A DNA stretch of 64,000 nucleotides from Siphonodentalium dalli (GCA_032622095.1 CP136069.1:29640342-29704341); one strand, 5' to 3'; shown: positions 25,516 to 36,518, numbered from the stretch's first letter. Numbers and translations: made by a program. The notes: a model not told the origin generated them from the sequence alone.

Positions 25516-26767
25516 TTAAGGTTTTGGTTAATTATACCATGTATTCTGTCGCAAGTTATGAACGATTGGTGACAAACACCAATTTCTTCTAACTGTTGGT
25601 AAATGATTATTTTTTCTCACCCAGATATTTTCAAATGCCTTCAACAGTGCTGAGCATTTAATTTATATGTTAACAATGGCTCCATTCCCAGTTCTGCACA
25701 CACAGTAACTTTATTAAGTGTCTCCATCTATGTGAAAAGACAAAAAAGTATGCTTAACTATGTGATGACTAAATAGTCATTGATGAGTACCTCACTTGAG
25801 AAATGTTCAGGTAATTGTTAAATGGCCCATTATGCCCTTTTTGATGTTTTTATTTTTATTTTACAACTGAGGTAACAGGAGTTTGAAATTTCAGTCTGAT
25901 AAATATGTTGAGATCAATATCTTTACCAGAAATGATCCTATTTCGGATCAATTTTAAGTTCTAAAAGCCCATCTGGGGTGCAGTGTCAAATTCAAAGTTA
26001 GAAACCCCCAACTAAAGACTTTCTAGTGTGACCATATTTGGTGTGGGGCCCCACACTGTGGTCTGTGAATGTAGCCATTGTATTCATGTATTTGTTTCCC
26101 TTCATATCAAATCAAATTTGGTTTAAAATCTGTATAGGACCAAGAAAAACAGAGAAATTTAACTAATTCAATAAAAAAATGTAAAACAATTCACTTCAAG
26201 TTTTATTACTTCCAATACCACGCCTGCCATTCGATTTGCCGCCTCTCTGGCTGACAAGACTGCTCTAAAAGGCCGCCTCTGTGGCCAGAACGTTGCTATT
26301 TCGAGAGGCTGAAGGTGCTTCCATCAATAAAACTGAATTGACAGGTAAGTATCAAAATTAACAGATTCACCCTGTACTGTGATTATAGCCTGACTGTACA
26401 TTTTATCATTAACCGCAGAAATATCTAGACTCATACAATAGGCTTTCCAAAGCGAGTAGGTATGACATTTTCTCACACCCCTGCCCAATGACGCATGTCT
26501 TCTATTCCATTGTATCTCATGGTTCGGCCAGGTGTGAGAAAATTATGAAATCCGAACTGAGTTTCTTGTTGACATGGTCCACATGTATAGTGGGTGGATG
26601 GCAGATATAGAAACCCAGACAATGTATACAACGAACACGGATCATTGTCTACACGAAGCCTGGAAAAACACAAGGACCCCGGATCAAATGTTGATATTCA
26701 ATCAGGCTTCTTGTGGACAATGTCTCCGGGGTTGTTGGTTCCCCAGTTTCCTGTAAACTTGCTCCGG

Positions 26768-27201
26768 CAAGCCTGCAAATAGCGTGTCTGTCATTTGCAG
26801 AATGAGGTCCCCAGATGGTGAAATTAGTGACGCTATCCCGCACAACTAAATTCACCCTCTGTGGACCTCATTCTGCTTAGGCTCTCAACTGCTATGGTAG
26901 ATCTAGGATCAGTTTGAAGTTCCCTAGTTGAAGTCGGTGATGATCACCCAATTGGGCACCTCGATTATGGATTTTACCTTCTGCAAATTAGGGGATATAG
27001 AAACTTCCCAGATGGGAAAACGTAACTAAAAACAATGTTAATTTGATACTATAGATACTTCCCATAAGATGAGACCTAAGCAGAATGAGGTCCGCAGAGG
27101 ATGAATTTTGTGATGCTAGCCCGCTGTGCGGGATAGCATCGCTAAATTCACCCTCTGGGGACCTCATTCTGCAAATGACAGACACGCTGTTTGCAGGCTT
27201 G
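26768..27201. mobile_element. 434-bp palindromic element, hybrid unit (B form)
   Basis: The right arm reads CATTCTGCAAATGACAG instead of CATTCTGTAAATGACAG, so the arms pair better than in A. Confidence 0.68.
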
Positions 27202-28364
27202 TACTCAGGGTGTCTTTCTTTGTCGTTCCCTTATTTTGTCACAAGAAATGGGATTTATATTAAAGGCCCATTTAATTTTCGAGTCACCGATTATTTTTTA
27301 TAGTGACTTGATATACGGTTTTAATAACAATATGTGCCATAAAATATGATTAAAATACTATAATTCATCACTATTTGAAACATCTGTGTCTCAGAAGATG
27401 CCCACAGAGAAATAAAAAACTGCTGAAGACTTCCCCCCTCTTGCATCCAGAATGCAACAGAATTCAAAGTTGTTCAATTAAATGGGAACAAGTCTATCTT
27501 CAATATATAGAGTTATTCCCCCTGCATTGAAAATAATACTGATTTTTACTTCAATCTTGATGAAAAAACGCATTGGCAACTCAACAAAAACAAGAAGTCC
27601 ACAGTATATTGCACCGGATAAGTTGATAATACAATGTTTTGGAGCTTCCTCTTTCAAATGGTATATATATGGCATATATTTTATATAAAGTAATCTGGGG
27701 GTTCGAAATTAAGTGGGCTGTTAACATCTGGTTTGGGATCTTCTGCATGCCATTGGGCTTCCTGTAGACATGCTCTGGGGGTTTTATGTGTGTCTATCAG
27801 CCACGCAGGATGATATATCATATATGTATTGATCTATATTTATCCACAAGGCGAAAGCATAATTACACAATTAATTAATTTAGTTTGAGGACTGAACATT
27901 ATAGTCCAGGAGATATTGGTAGACCTCTGCACCCCCCCCCCACCAGGACTCAACTTCACCCCACTAATTTTGATATTCAATCACGTTTCTTGTGGTCTCC
28001 CAGATTTCTTCTAGACTCGCTCCGTGTGTCTTTCGTTGTCATTCCCTTACACGAAATGGGATTTATTATCATTTGGTTAGGGGGGTCTTGTGCATAGGTA
28101 AGACTGATGTAAATATATTTGGGAGAGACATCTAGCGGATGCGGGAGGAATATATAGGAGAGAATAAAATGGACACTGGGCCCTGATTGGTCAATAGCCT
28201 TTTGTGCTTTTTTGCTTTAAAAAATAATCACACCTCTTCCCTGTGATTTCCCATAGGTGACGTACATTGGCACAGGAATAAACCATTTGTATTGAGTGAA
28301 GTTTAAATTGTTTGGTGTGGTCTAAAAGTATGACATTATTTTTTGTTAGCGCGGGACTGACGCT

Positions 28365-28424
28365 AGTTACGAAAACACGACTTAAAGGCGATTTAGTTAC
28401 GAAAACACGACTTAAAGGCGATTT
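28365..28424 (+). repeat. Perfect 30-bp tandem duplication
   Basis: AGTTACGAAAACACGACTTA plus 10 more bases is repeated exactly (28365-28394, 28395-28424). Other copies: 38117, 47867, 57620. Confidence 0.95.
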
Positions 28425-28567
28425 CCCTGCTGGACGGAAATTGTTTTTTTGTGCATAATTTTTTTTCGCAAATGTCAATCTTTCAGATTTCATGAAAGAA
28501 AATTTTGGAACGAGGATTTATATTGTAAACAGCATACACTAAAACGTTTGCACTGCATGATAGATAC

Positions 28568-28787
28568 TGCATGAAACCGGTACAACACTTGTAACACCCG
28601 TCTACGAGCGGTCTCTCTGGTATCTCAGAAATAATGTAACACTTGTAACGCTTTGTAACAGGTTGCTACACTGAGACGGTAGGAATAAAATATGCTGCGG
28701 TTTTCTACTGGGACTTTAAATCATTTGTAACACTTTTAACACTGTTACAAAATGCCTAGTGGAGGAAAAATGTACCGGATTCATGCA
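28568..28787. mobile_element. 220-bp inverted-repeat element (MITE-like)
   Basis: TGCATGAAACCGGTACA (28568-28584) and TGTACCGGATTCATGCA (28771-28787) are complementary with one mismatch. The interior is rich in TGTAACAC motifs in both orientations. No clear target duplication was found. Other copies: 38320, 48070, 57823. Confidence 0.5.
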
Positions 28788-29340
28788 ATATATGCTGCAT
28801 GAGGCCTATGGCAAACATTTACAACAGTGTAACCTGTTGGTTATAATACACGAAATAGAAATTAGTAGAGTGTTTTCCCCTGGGACCCCCAAGCTAGGAT
28901 CAGCATAAAAAAAATATCCTGATAGCTGAATGGTCAATGATGCATGGATGAAAAGTGCACGAAAAAATGCACAAACGTGTTTCCCGTCAAGAAACATGCA
29001 ACATAGCCACATGGTGAAAGGTTACGGATTTTAAATTGGTGAATAATTTTTGGCAGGGGTTTGTGATTTTTTCGAAGTCATTTCCCCCCTCCATTTTAAG
29101 GGTAGTGTGACGTTTGTCAAAACTGCAGTGTGACGCAATACATTGACAAGTACTTTTGGGCACATGTTCGTGTGTCTAAAAGGACGTTCTTTAATTTATT
29201 GTGTCCCCCCCCCCTCCCGTTCGCGCAGGGTCAACCCTTTCCTGGGGCCTTTGCAAATCATTTGGTGTATTGTCACCTATAGTGAAAAATTGTCGTTTTT
29301 TCAGATTTCTGCTCTGAAACAAGTCCCGTGCTCATTATCC

Positions 29341-29410
29341 CCATAAAGGAAATTGGAAACATAAAGTATGCGACACGAAAGATTATTTGGCGCGGGACCC
29401 GTCCCATAAA
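29341..29410 (+). repeat. 70-bp direct repeat, first member
   Basis: Identical over 70 bp to 30208-30277, 867 bp downstream, while the surroundings are unrelated. Starts CCATAAAGGAAATTGG and ends GACCCGTCCCATAAA. Pairs in other units: 39092/39959, 48842/49709, 58597/59464. Confidence 0.95.
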
Positions 29411-30207
29411 ATTAAAAATTAACCCCTCAGATGCCATCTCTGCTTTTCGTTGTAGAACGAAAAAATTGCCGTTCAGTTTTCGACCCGTTTTGGGGCCCTT
29501 GGATGCCCCTTTAATGAACGTGAGACCACATTGTTGGGCGTCCGACAACCTAGATTAACGCCAAGGCAGATCTGTCGGGTTTGAGCACGACATGGTAGTA
29601 AAGCGTGATGTCATTATGAACCATACTCTAAAACATGATGCAAAATCGGACCAGTATCGGGTCAAACTTTAAAATGACAGGTTGACAAAAATGCCAACCC
29701 TGGAAGTTGGCAGAAGCGGTTTGTCGATCCAACGCGCCCAAATTTCCAATTTTCCCTGGGACAAAGATAGGGAGAAGTTGCACATTTTAGGGAGAAGATG
29801 TCTCCCAAGTCACCCTCTTGGCTGGTCCCTGTGCCCGTATAGATCATACCCCAACAGTTCAAAATCTGGGAAGTTTTTGTTATTCAGGGCCACGTATTCA
29901 GTTCAATGTTCAATGCGATATATTGACTCAAACAATAATGCAATCTCGAGCTGGGACCACCCATAATTTAGCATCACTAAATTCACACTCTGTGGACCTC
30001 ATTCTGCTTTGGTCTCATCTGCTATGGACAGTTTCTTTATTATCAAATTTCTATAGAAAATTCTTAACGTAGATTCTATTTTTTGTTTAGTTTAGTTTTT
30101 CTATATCCCAAATTGACCGACGACACATTGCATAATCAAGGTTCCCAAATGGGTGTACATCACAATGTTCACCATTTCGGAACTTCAATCATAGCAGAAT
30201 GATGAGG

Positions 30208-30277
30208 CCATAAAGGAAATTGGAAACATAAAGTATGCGACACGAAAGATTATTTGGCGCGGGACCCGTCCCATAAA
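30208..30277 (+). repeat. 70-bp direct repeat, second member
   Basis: Exact copy of 29341-29410, placed directly after ATGAGG at the edge of a GCAGAATGAGG-family relative. The terminal ACCCGTCCCATA is repeated once more just after it. Confidence 0.95.
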
Positions 30278-30442
30278 TAATACCCGTCCCATAGGTAAAA
30301 TTCTCAAATTTATAAAAAAATATAAGAAATAAAACCCGTATTTTCAGCGCTATATCGACGAATTTGTGTCTATTTACTTGTTTACCTTTTGGAAGAGATG
30401 TCCCTGTATGGATTTTGGATATACTACCTATTATGTTATTAA

Positions 30443-30788
30443 CCCTTTCATGACGGAAGCTGCGCTGGTGCAGCATTAATGACCCTGTGCCAGTGCATTC
30501 TCTTATATATGCCAGTCTCCCATAGGGAGCCTCACATACATAAGAGAATACAATGGCTTACAAGCACAGGCCCCTGGGAAAAATTACTAAAATACCACCG
30601 GTTTAGTCTATATTGGTATTTTAGTAATTTTACCCCAGTGGCCTGTGCTTACAAGATCAAGATAAATATTGTTAGGGCAATGCATTCTCTTACATATGCC
30701 AGGCGCCATATGGGCGACTGTCATATATAGGAGAATGCATTGGCACAGGGTTTTCGCAAAATTTTACGACGCTCCAATCATGGAAGGG
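30443..30788. mobile_element. TTAA MITE, 346 bp, inserted beside the exon fragment, copy 1
   Basis: Flanked by TTAA (30439-30442, 30789-30792). Its left end matches the reverse complement of the right end of the 255-bp MITE (GCTGCGCTGGTGCAGCATT) and vice versa, so it is the same family in the opposite orientation. It has an extra internal 89-bp hairpin (30562-30650, arms AAGCACAGGCC and TTACTAAAATACCA with their complements). The sequence around the true exon at 31251-31280 is the unoccupied version of this site. Confidence 0.83.
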
Positions 30789-30832
30789 TTAAGTTGCTGT
30801 CACTTAAAGAAATCTTTTTATTTTCTTCACAG

Positions 30833-30874
30833 ACCGTTACCAACTGTGCAAACCGTCACGCTGGAGAGGGGAAT
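30833..30874 (+). other. Duplicated 5' fragment of the PDZ exon; possible 42-nt in-frame microexon, copy 1
   Basis: This repeats the acceptor region and first 41 nt of the PDZ exon found 476 bp downstream, then diverges. It follows a polypyrimidine tract and TTCACAG and runs directly into GTATGT (30875-30880), a good donor. The length is 42 nt, so inclusion would keep phase 2 and add 14 residues (the PLPTVQTVTLERG segment plus one Ile codon) before the normal exon. Without splicing at that donor the frame stays open for 114 codons from the acceptor to a stop at 31176-31178, giving a tail with no known domain. Against the true exon it has one difference in 41 nt, synonymous (CCG/CCA), versus 6 in the 32 intronic bases just before it. 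It could equally be a dead duplicate. Confidence 0.5.
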
Positions 30875-31119
30875 GTATGTTTATCCAAATATTCGGAATA
30901 AAACTTTAGTGGTTATTTTTGGTATTTGTCGGCACTTAATTCTCTATAAAAGCCGGTATTTGATCATCAGAAAGCATGATTTGGACAGTAAACACGGAAA
31001 TGAAAAAAAAACTCAATGCGGAAGTGAAACGTCTGCTAAATCCACCAGTGTTGCGCGCGCATCACAATTTCACGATTCATTTCGCAATAGTTTATTCGTG
31101 ATGTCACATAGTCCCGATA

Positions 31120-31185
31120 AAAAAAGTCATATTGCACTCTTGGGAGTTCAGTATATGACATTCGGGAGTCCAATATGACTTTTTT
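31120..31185. repeat. Short inverted repeat between exon fragment and PDZ exon
   Basis: AAAAAGTCATATTG on the left pairs with CAATATGACTTTTT on the right around about 36 nt, and weaker pairing extends outward (TCCCGAT/ATTATC side). Possibly a small MITE. It lies in the putative 434-bp intron between the exon fragment and the true exon. Other copies: about 40871, 50621, 60376. Confidence 0.6.
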
Positions 31186-31308
31186 CCCGGATTATCACGT
31201 GGCGGCTTTTGCCCAATCAGAAATAGTGTAAGTTAAGGGATGAATAATAATACCCATTATGTTGTTAAGTTGCTGTTGCTTAATGCAAGCTTTTTCTTTT
31301 CTTCACAG

Positions 31309-31582
31309 ACCATTACCAACTGTGCAAACCGTCACGCTGGAGAGGGGAACTCAGGGTTTGGGTTTCTCGATCGTCGGGGGACACGGAAGTCCGCACGGAG
31401 ACCTGCCAATCTACATCAAAAACGTCTTCGCAGAGGGCGCTGCTGCTAAAGTCGGAGACCTGAAGCGAGGAGACCAGATACTTGCCGTCAACGGACAAAA
31501 TTTTGAAGGCATCACGCATGAGGATGCCCTTCAAATTTTAAAGAATGTCCGCGGAGTTGTCAATCTTACAGTTTTGTCATAG
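31309..31582 (+). CDS. MPDZ/PATJ-like: Terminal exon encoding the last PDZ domain of an MPDZ/PATJ-like scaffold, copy 1
   Basis: PDZ domains bind the C-terminal tails of membrane proteins. MPDZ and PATJ are many-PDZ scaffolds of cell junctions and polarity complexes. The exon opens after the acceptor TTTTCTTTTCTTCACAG, in phase 2, and encodes 90 residues plus a TAG stop. The domain is complete: first strand with LERG (10-13), the GLGF carboxylate-binding loop (16-19), SIVGG (20-24), GSPHGDLPIYIK (26-37), LKRGDQILAVNG (51-62), and the THEDA helix start (69-73) whose His70 marks class I ligand preference (S/T-x-hydrophobic). The protein ends LTVLS, as I recall for the final PDZ of MPDZ and PATJ. 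The two paralogues cannot be separated from this domain alone. No upstream exon is in the window, so whether this copy is spliced to a gene is unknown. I see no AATAAA in the 140 bp before the shared repeat resumes. Confidence 0.82.
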
Positions 31583-31749
31583 TATTGACCTAGTTTTCCA
31601 CACAATGTTTTCTCCTGATGCAATGTTATTTTTTACCTACAGTCTTTCAGAAGTTAATGTTTATGTGTTTCCCCTTCCCCATTTGTTCATCTGTTCTATT
31701 TAAGCATGAATATAGTGTGTCTGACAAGGCTAATACGAAAAGGAAATAA

Positions 31750-33827
31750 TATGATCGTACGTGACACGTAACGGGGCAACCACACGCGGTGCTTCGTCGG
31801 ATCTAGTTATGCGAAATTTGACCAGATTTGACCTTGAATTTACCGTTTTGAATGTCAATGTCAGGTCGGGGTTACGAGTTAAGCCGCCCAAAACACTGCC
31901 CGGACAAAAGTATCCCTAGCTATCGAATATCGTCGAAATCCGCCACTAATACCCGATTTGATCTTGAATCGACCATTTTGAAGATCAAGCATCACACTTT
32001 GACCCGTCCAAAACACTTCCCGGACAAACGTACACTTAGGTATCAAGTTTCGTCGAAATCCGTCCGGAAGTTTTCCCGGCCATAGCTAACAGACAAAAGT
32101 CACAAACTATACATTAGGTTTTAGCTGGGTACCTGTCTGACGGGCATGTGGGTGAGACGAAATTTGTTGGCATCCCCATCTACACCAACACCCCCAAAAA
32201 ATGGTGGAAATCGGGCCAGTGGATACCCAGATACAGTTCAATGTCATTTAAAATATCAAGTTCACGCCGCACGGGCATCCGGGTGTGACGAAATTGCTCA
32301 GCGCCTGAAACTACCCCCACATACCAAATTTGGTGAAAATCGGCTCAGCGGAGAACTTGAGTTCAAGGTCATTTGAAGGTCAAGGTCACGCCGCACGGGC
32401 AAACGGATATACCCATGTTAGTCCTCAGGTCAAACTACATACCCGTACCAAGTTTCATCAAAATCGGTTAGCCGTTTCCGATTCCATCGCGGAAACACAC
32501 ACACACATACATACACACACACCCACACGCACAGACCACAAACTTTCTTCAAATATATAATAGATTCTTTATGGAGGTCAAGTTTAAATTGATATCGTAC
32601 TCCCATGTTTCTGTTCGTCAGATACAGGCTCGAGTATGTAGGAGCCTCAATACCGGTATATTTCTAAAGGATAGCTATAAAAGGCCTCTGCATATTGACA
32701 TTAGCGCGTACATCGCAACACATATCTAGCAAAATGGCCCTTTAAGTGAGATGTCTTTCAACAGAGGTCAAGGTCATTTTATGGTCAAGGTCAAGGTCAT
32801 ATAAGCCCCCCACATCAACTTGACAACAAATTTGGTTGAGGCTTAATTCCAACTTCACCAACGAAGGCGACCCATGTTATGATGGACATATCATTTGACT
32901 TCCTCGCTGCCACCACTGCTCACAAATGATTTCAAATAATAAGCCGCGTTCCGATGTTGAGTGTGAATACCTGGCAGCCAGCCGATACTATTCGCGCGAC
33001 ATACAACCGTGAAAAAATCCCCCTTGTTAGGGTAGATTGGTTCAATCATTTATCTCGAAGGAATTGATAAGCCGCTGATATGTCTGTGAGGCCAAATCGT
33101 TGCGAGACGGGAACTTATTGAATGTGTTGTCCGCCTATTAGGGGGATTTTTCGCTGAGCAATTTGTCCGGAGGAAAATTACACGCAGCTAAGGCGGGATC
33201 GTTATTACAAAACACCATAAGTAAACATCGGCGCAACACACGATGTCGTGCTATACATTGTTGGAAAGGGTACATCCTTGGCTATTCAACTGTGGTAATT
33301 TGATTCTGAAGCAGGCACGTTTGCTTGTGCTATTTTCGCATATATCTTTTGCGAAAACGGTTATAAATGCAACCAAGTCTAGTATACTGATGTGAAATCA
33401 GTGTTTCCTGCGGAGACCAATTTTTTCTGGATTCTAGCCCACGACACCAAATGACGCAAATGACGTCATGGACCATGTCATGACGTCTTCGCTGATTTTA
33501 TTCAGCTAACCAACGAAATTGGTCAAACGAAACTAATCTATAGGCCAAAATCACGTAGGAATTGTTCAGAAAAACTAAAGTTGTTAATTTTATAACCATC
33601 CCGTTGGTCCACTTCCGATTCTGTGTCACCGTTTCTTTTTGGGATATTATTGTTCCCATGATTCTATGCGAAAGCGAAGCGGAAGTCACGTGATTTTTAA
33701 CCCATTTTTCTTGTCCGGATTTTCATCGCGTCGAAATGCTGTTTCATGGTATTGTAAAAATTAATGACGTCATTCACGCCTAAACATGAAAAGCAACAAC
33801 GCGCCTGCGGCGCGTTGTGGTTGCTAA
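31750..33827 (+). mobile_element. Helitron-like element Q, copy in B1 (alternative site)
   Basis: Inserted in the loop of the small hairpin that is intact at 558-595 in A. The right-end hairpin is better paired than in A (AACGCGCC-TGC-GGCGCGTT). It carries about five TCAAGGTCA motifs against three in A copies, and has G at 32994 where the other copies have A. Confidence 0.72.
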
Positions 33828-35038
33828 TATTTTGGTATTAGCTCACTGGGACAAGCTATTGATACACTGTTTATTTCTCGAGCATTTAGAGCTATTTCAT
33901 CGTAGAGCATATAATAAAAGTATATATAGAGTCCGATAAGATAACAATGTTTCATTAAAACGGTAAACATTGAAAAGGGTCAAAACATCGAAAATTATTC
34001 TGAAAATCATATTCAGACTAAATTAATTTAACTTACTGCACGATTAGTGATGTTTATTGACAAATCACTAATAGTTTTGTTTACATAAAAATGGTTTCAA
34101 CAAACGAAATTTCGTTATTGGAGTTGTTTGGAGAACTTTTAATAATGAATATAAGAAACTATTTCTCCACGTTCTATGTGATAATGTTTCTAAGACTTTA
34201 TCTTGTTTGTACATTTACTCAATACGAGTGCCTTGGGTCCCTTTAAAAGAAATGTTCATCACTTATCTCATCAAAATTTACATTTATGTTGAACTCTCAG
34301 TGTAGATTTTTTTGTACCACTTATCTGTAAATTTTGAACAGAATATGTAAATCCATGTTGAATTATCCTTAATATTACAATAAGTTTATATTTCCATTTA
34401 CAATTTTTGTTGACACACTTGTTATTATATTTAATTCTGAGAGTGTTTTAATCCCTTTAAACTCTACTTGCAAAGAAAATTATTTTATGCAACATGTCCC
34501 TTATGTGCATCAACCCTTCTTTATCTTTAATTGTGATCAAGTTTGGACTCAATATATGGAATATAGCATCGTGATAACATAGGACTTTCACCAGGACTCA
34601 ATATAATGGATTAAAGCATCGTGATAACGTAGGACTTTCACCAGGACTCAATATAATGGATTAAAGCATCGTGATAACGTAGGACTTTCACCAGGCCTCG
34701 AAATATGGTGCCAGACATTTGCAGAATGAGGTCCTCAAAGGGTGAATTTAGTTCTATATTCACCCCCTGGGGACCTCATTCTGCATGGCCTCATTTGCTA
34801 TGGGAGACTTAGACACATATTTCAGTTCCCAGATGTTGATGCGCACCCATTGGGCACCTCGATTATGCATTGTGTCGTCTGCCAATGTGGCGATATAGAG
34901 TAATTAAACTGAAAATGAATCAGAATATGTTAAATGTTCAAATTTGTTTCTGTAATCAACTAAATAAAAATTATAATATTTAATTATTTGTTTTCTACAA
35001 TTGATAATGATAACATAATTAAGCTGTTAGTTAATTAA

Positions 35039-35293
35039 CCCTTTCATGGCTGGAGCTTCCTGAAATTTTGCGAAAACCCTGTGCCAATGCATTCTCTTAT
35101 ATATGCGAGTCTCCCATAGGGAGCCTTGCAAATATAAGAGAATACATTGGCCAACATATATTTACCTTGACCTTGTCAGCCAGTGCATTCTCTTATATAT
35201 GTAAGGCTCCCTATGGGAGACTTGCATAAATAAGAGAATGCACTGGCACAAGGTCTTGAATGCTGCACCAGCGCAGCTCCCATCATGAAAGGG
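35039..35293. mobile_element. TTAA MITE, 255 bp, B1
   Basis: B form: the right end reads CATGAAAGGG, making the inverted ends match better than in A, and the centre reads CCAACATATATTT instead of CCAACCAATATTT. Confidence 0.8.
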
Positions 35294-36518
35294 TTAAGGT
35301 TTTGGTTAATTATACCATGTATTCTGTCGCAAGTTATGAACGATTGGTGACAAACACCAATTTCTTCTAACTGTTGGTAAATGATTTTTTTTTCTCACCC
35401 AGATATTTTCAAATGCCTTCAACAGTGCTGAGCATTTAATTTATATGTTAACAATGGCTCCATTCCCAGTTCTGCACACACAGTAAAAAGACAAAAAAGT
35501 ATGCTTAACTATGTGATGACTAAATAGTCATTGATGAGTAGCTTACTTGAGAAATGTTCAGGTAATTGTTAAATGGCCCATTATGCCCTTTTTGATGTTT
35601 TTATTTTTATTTTACAACTGCGGTAACAGGAGTTTGAAATTTCAGTCTGATAAATATGTTGAGATCAATATCTTTACCAGAAATTATCCTATTTCGGATC
35701 AATTTTAAGTTCTAAAAGCCCATCTGGGGTGCAGTGTCAAATTCAAAGTTAGAAACCCCCAACTAAAGACTTTCTAGTGTGACCATATTTGGTGTGGGGC
35801 CCCACACTGTGGTCTGTGAATGTAGCCATTGTATTCATGTATTTGTTTCCCTTCATATCAAATCAAATTTGGTTTAAAATCTGTATAGGACCAAGAAAAA
35901 CAGAGAAATTTAACTAATTCAATAAAAAAATGTAAAACAATTCACTTCAAGTTTTATTACTTCCAATACCACGCCTGCCATTCGATTTGCCGCCTCTCTG
36001 GCTGACAAGACTGCTCTAAAAGGCCGCCTCTGTGGCCAGAACGTTGCTATTTCGAGAGGCTGAAGGTGCTTCCATCAATAAAACTGAATTGACAGGTAAG
36101 TATCAAAATTAACAGATTCACCCTGTACTGTGATTATAGCCTGACTGTACATTTTATCACTAACCGCAGAAATATCTAGACTCATAAAATAGGCTTTCCA
36201 AAGCGAGTAGGTATGACATTTTCTCACACCCCTGCCCAATGACGCATGTCTTCTATTCCATTGTATCTCATGGTTCGGCCAGGTGTGAGAAAATTATGAA
36301 ATCCGAACTGAGTTTCTTGTTGACATGGTCCACATGTATAGTGGGTGGATGGCAGATATAGAAACCCAGACAATGTATACAACGAACACGGATCATTGTC
36401 TACACGAAGCCTGGAAAAACACAAGGACCCCGGATCAAATGTTGATATTCAATCAGGCTTCTTGTGGACAATGTCTCCGGGGTTGTTGGTTCCCCAGTTT
36501 CCTGTAAACTTGCTCCGG

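Larger units (their letters stand above)
27972..31725 (+). other. B-specific 3.75 kb segment, copy 1
   Basis: Begins after the shared CACTAATTTT and ends just before the AAGGCTAATACG hairpin. Contents in order: relic of the palindromic-element target (27972-28075), 30-bp tandem duplication, 220-bp inverted-repeat element, poly-C tract, two 70-bp direct repeats, a GCAGAATGAGG-family relative (about 29973-30205), the 346-bp MITE, the exon fragment, a short inverted repeat, and the PDZ exon with about 140 bp of 3' sequence. Minus-strand frames of 91-100 codons (28191-28493, 29273-29548) are unrecognised; one includes the translated 30-bp duplication. Other copies: 37724-41476, 47474-51226, 57227-60981. 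Confidence 0.85.
21396..31749 (+). repeat. Hybrid A-to-B macro-repeat unit
   Basis: Begins with the A-specific segment and the A order (block P, then Helitron-like element), but ends with the B-specific 3.75 kb segment carrying the PDZ exon. Diagnostic variants are A-like through about 25936 (CACGAAAGGG at the MITE end, the 27-bp stretch near 25702 that B lacks, AAATGATCC) and B-like from about 26586 (TATAGTGGGTGGATGG, AACACGG). The switch therefore lies in about 650 bp of near-identical sequence. One base at 22686 (A, not G) is B-like inside the A part. Confidence 0.9.

Noticed and set aside
28191-29548. Minus-strand frames of 100 and 91 codons in the B segment
   Set aside because: No domain recognised, one built partly from the 30-bp tandem duplication, no splice context; identity across copies only reflects the array.
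30669-31178. 169-codon open frame, repeated in each B unit, read as one protein
   Set aside because: Its first 55 codons lie inside a MITE and across a splice acceptor. Only the part after 30833 can be exonic, and that is described as the exon fragment.
31240-31534. Plus-frame (31240-31449) and minus-frame (31313-31534) frames overlapping the PDZ exon
   Set aside because: Shadow frames of the real exon in other registers.
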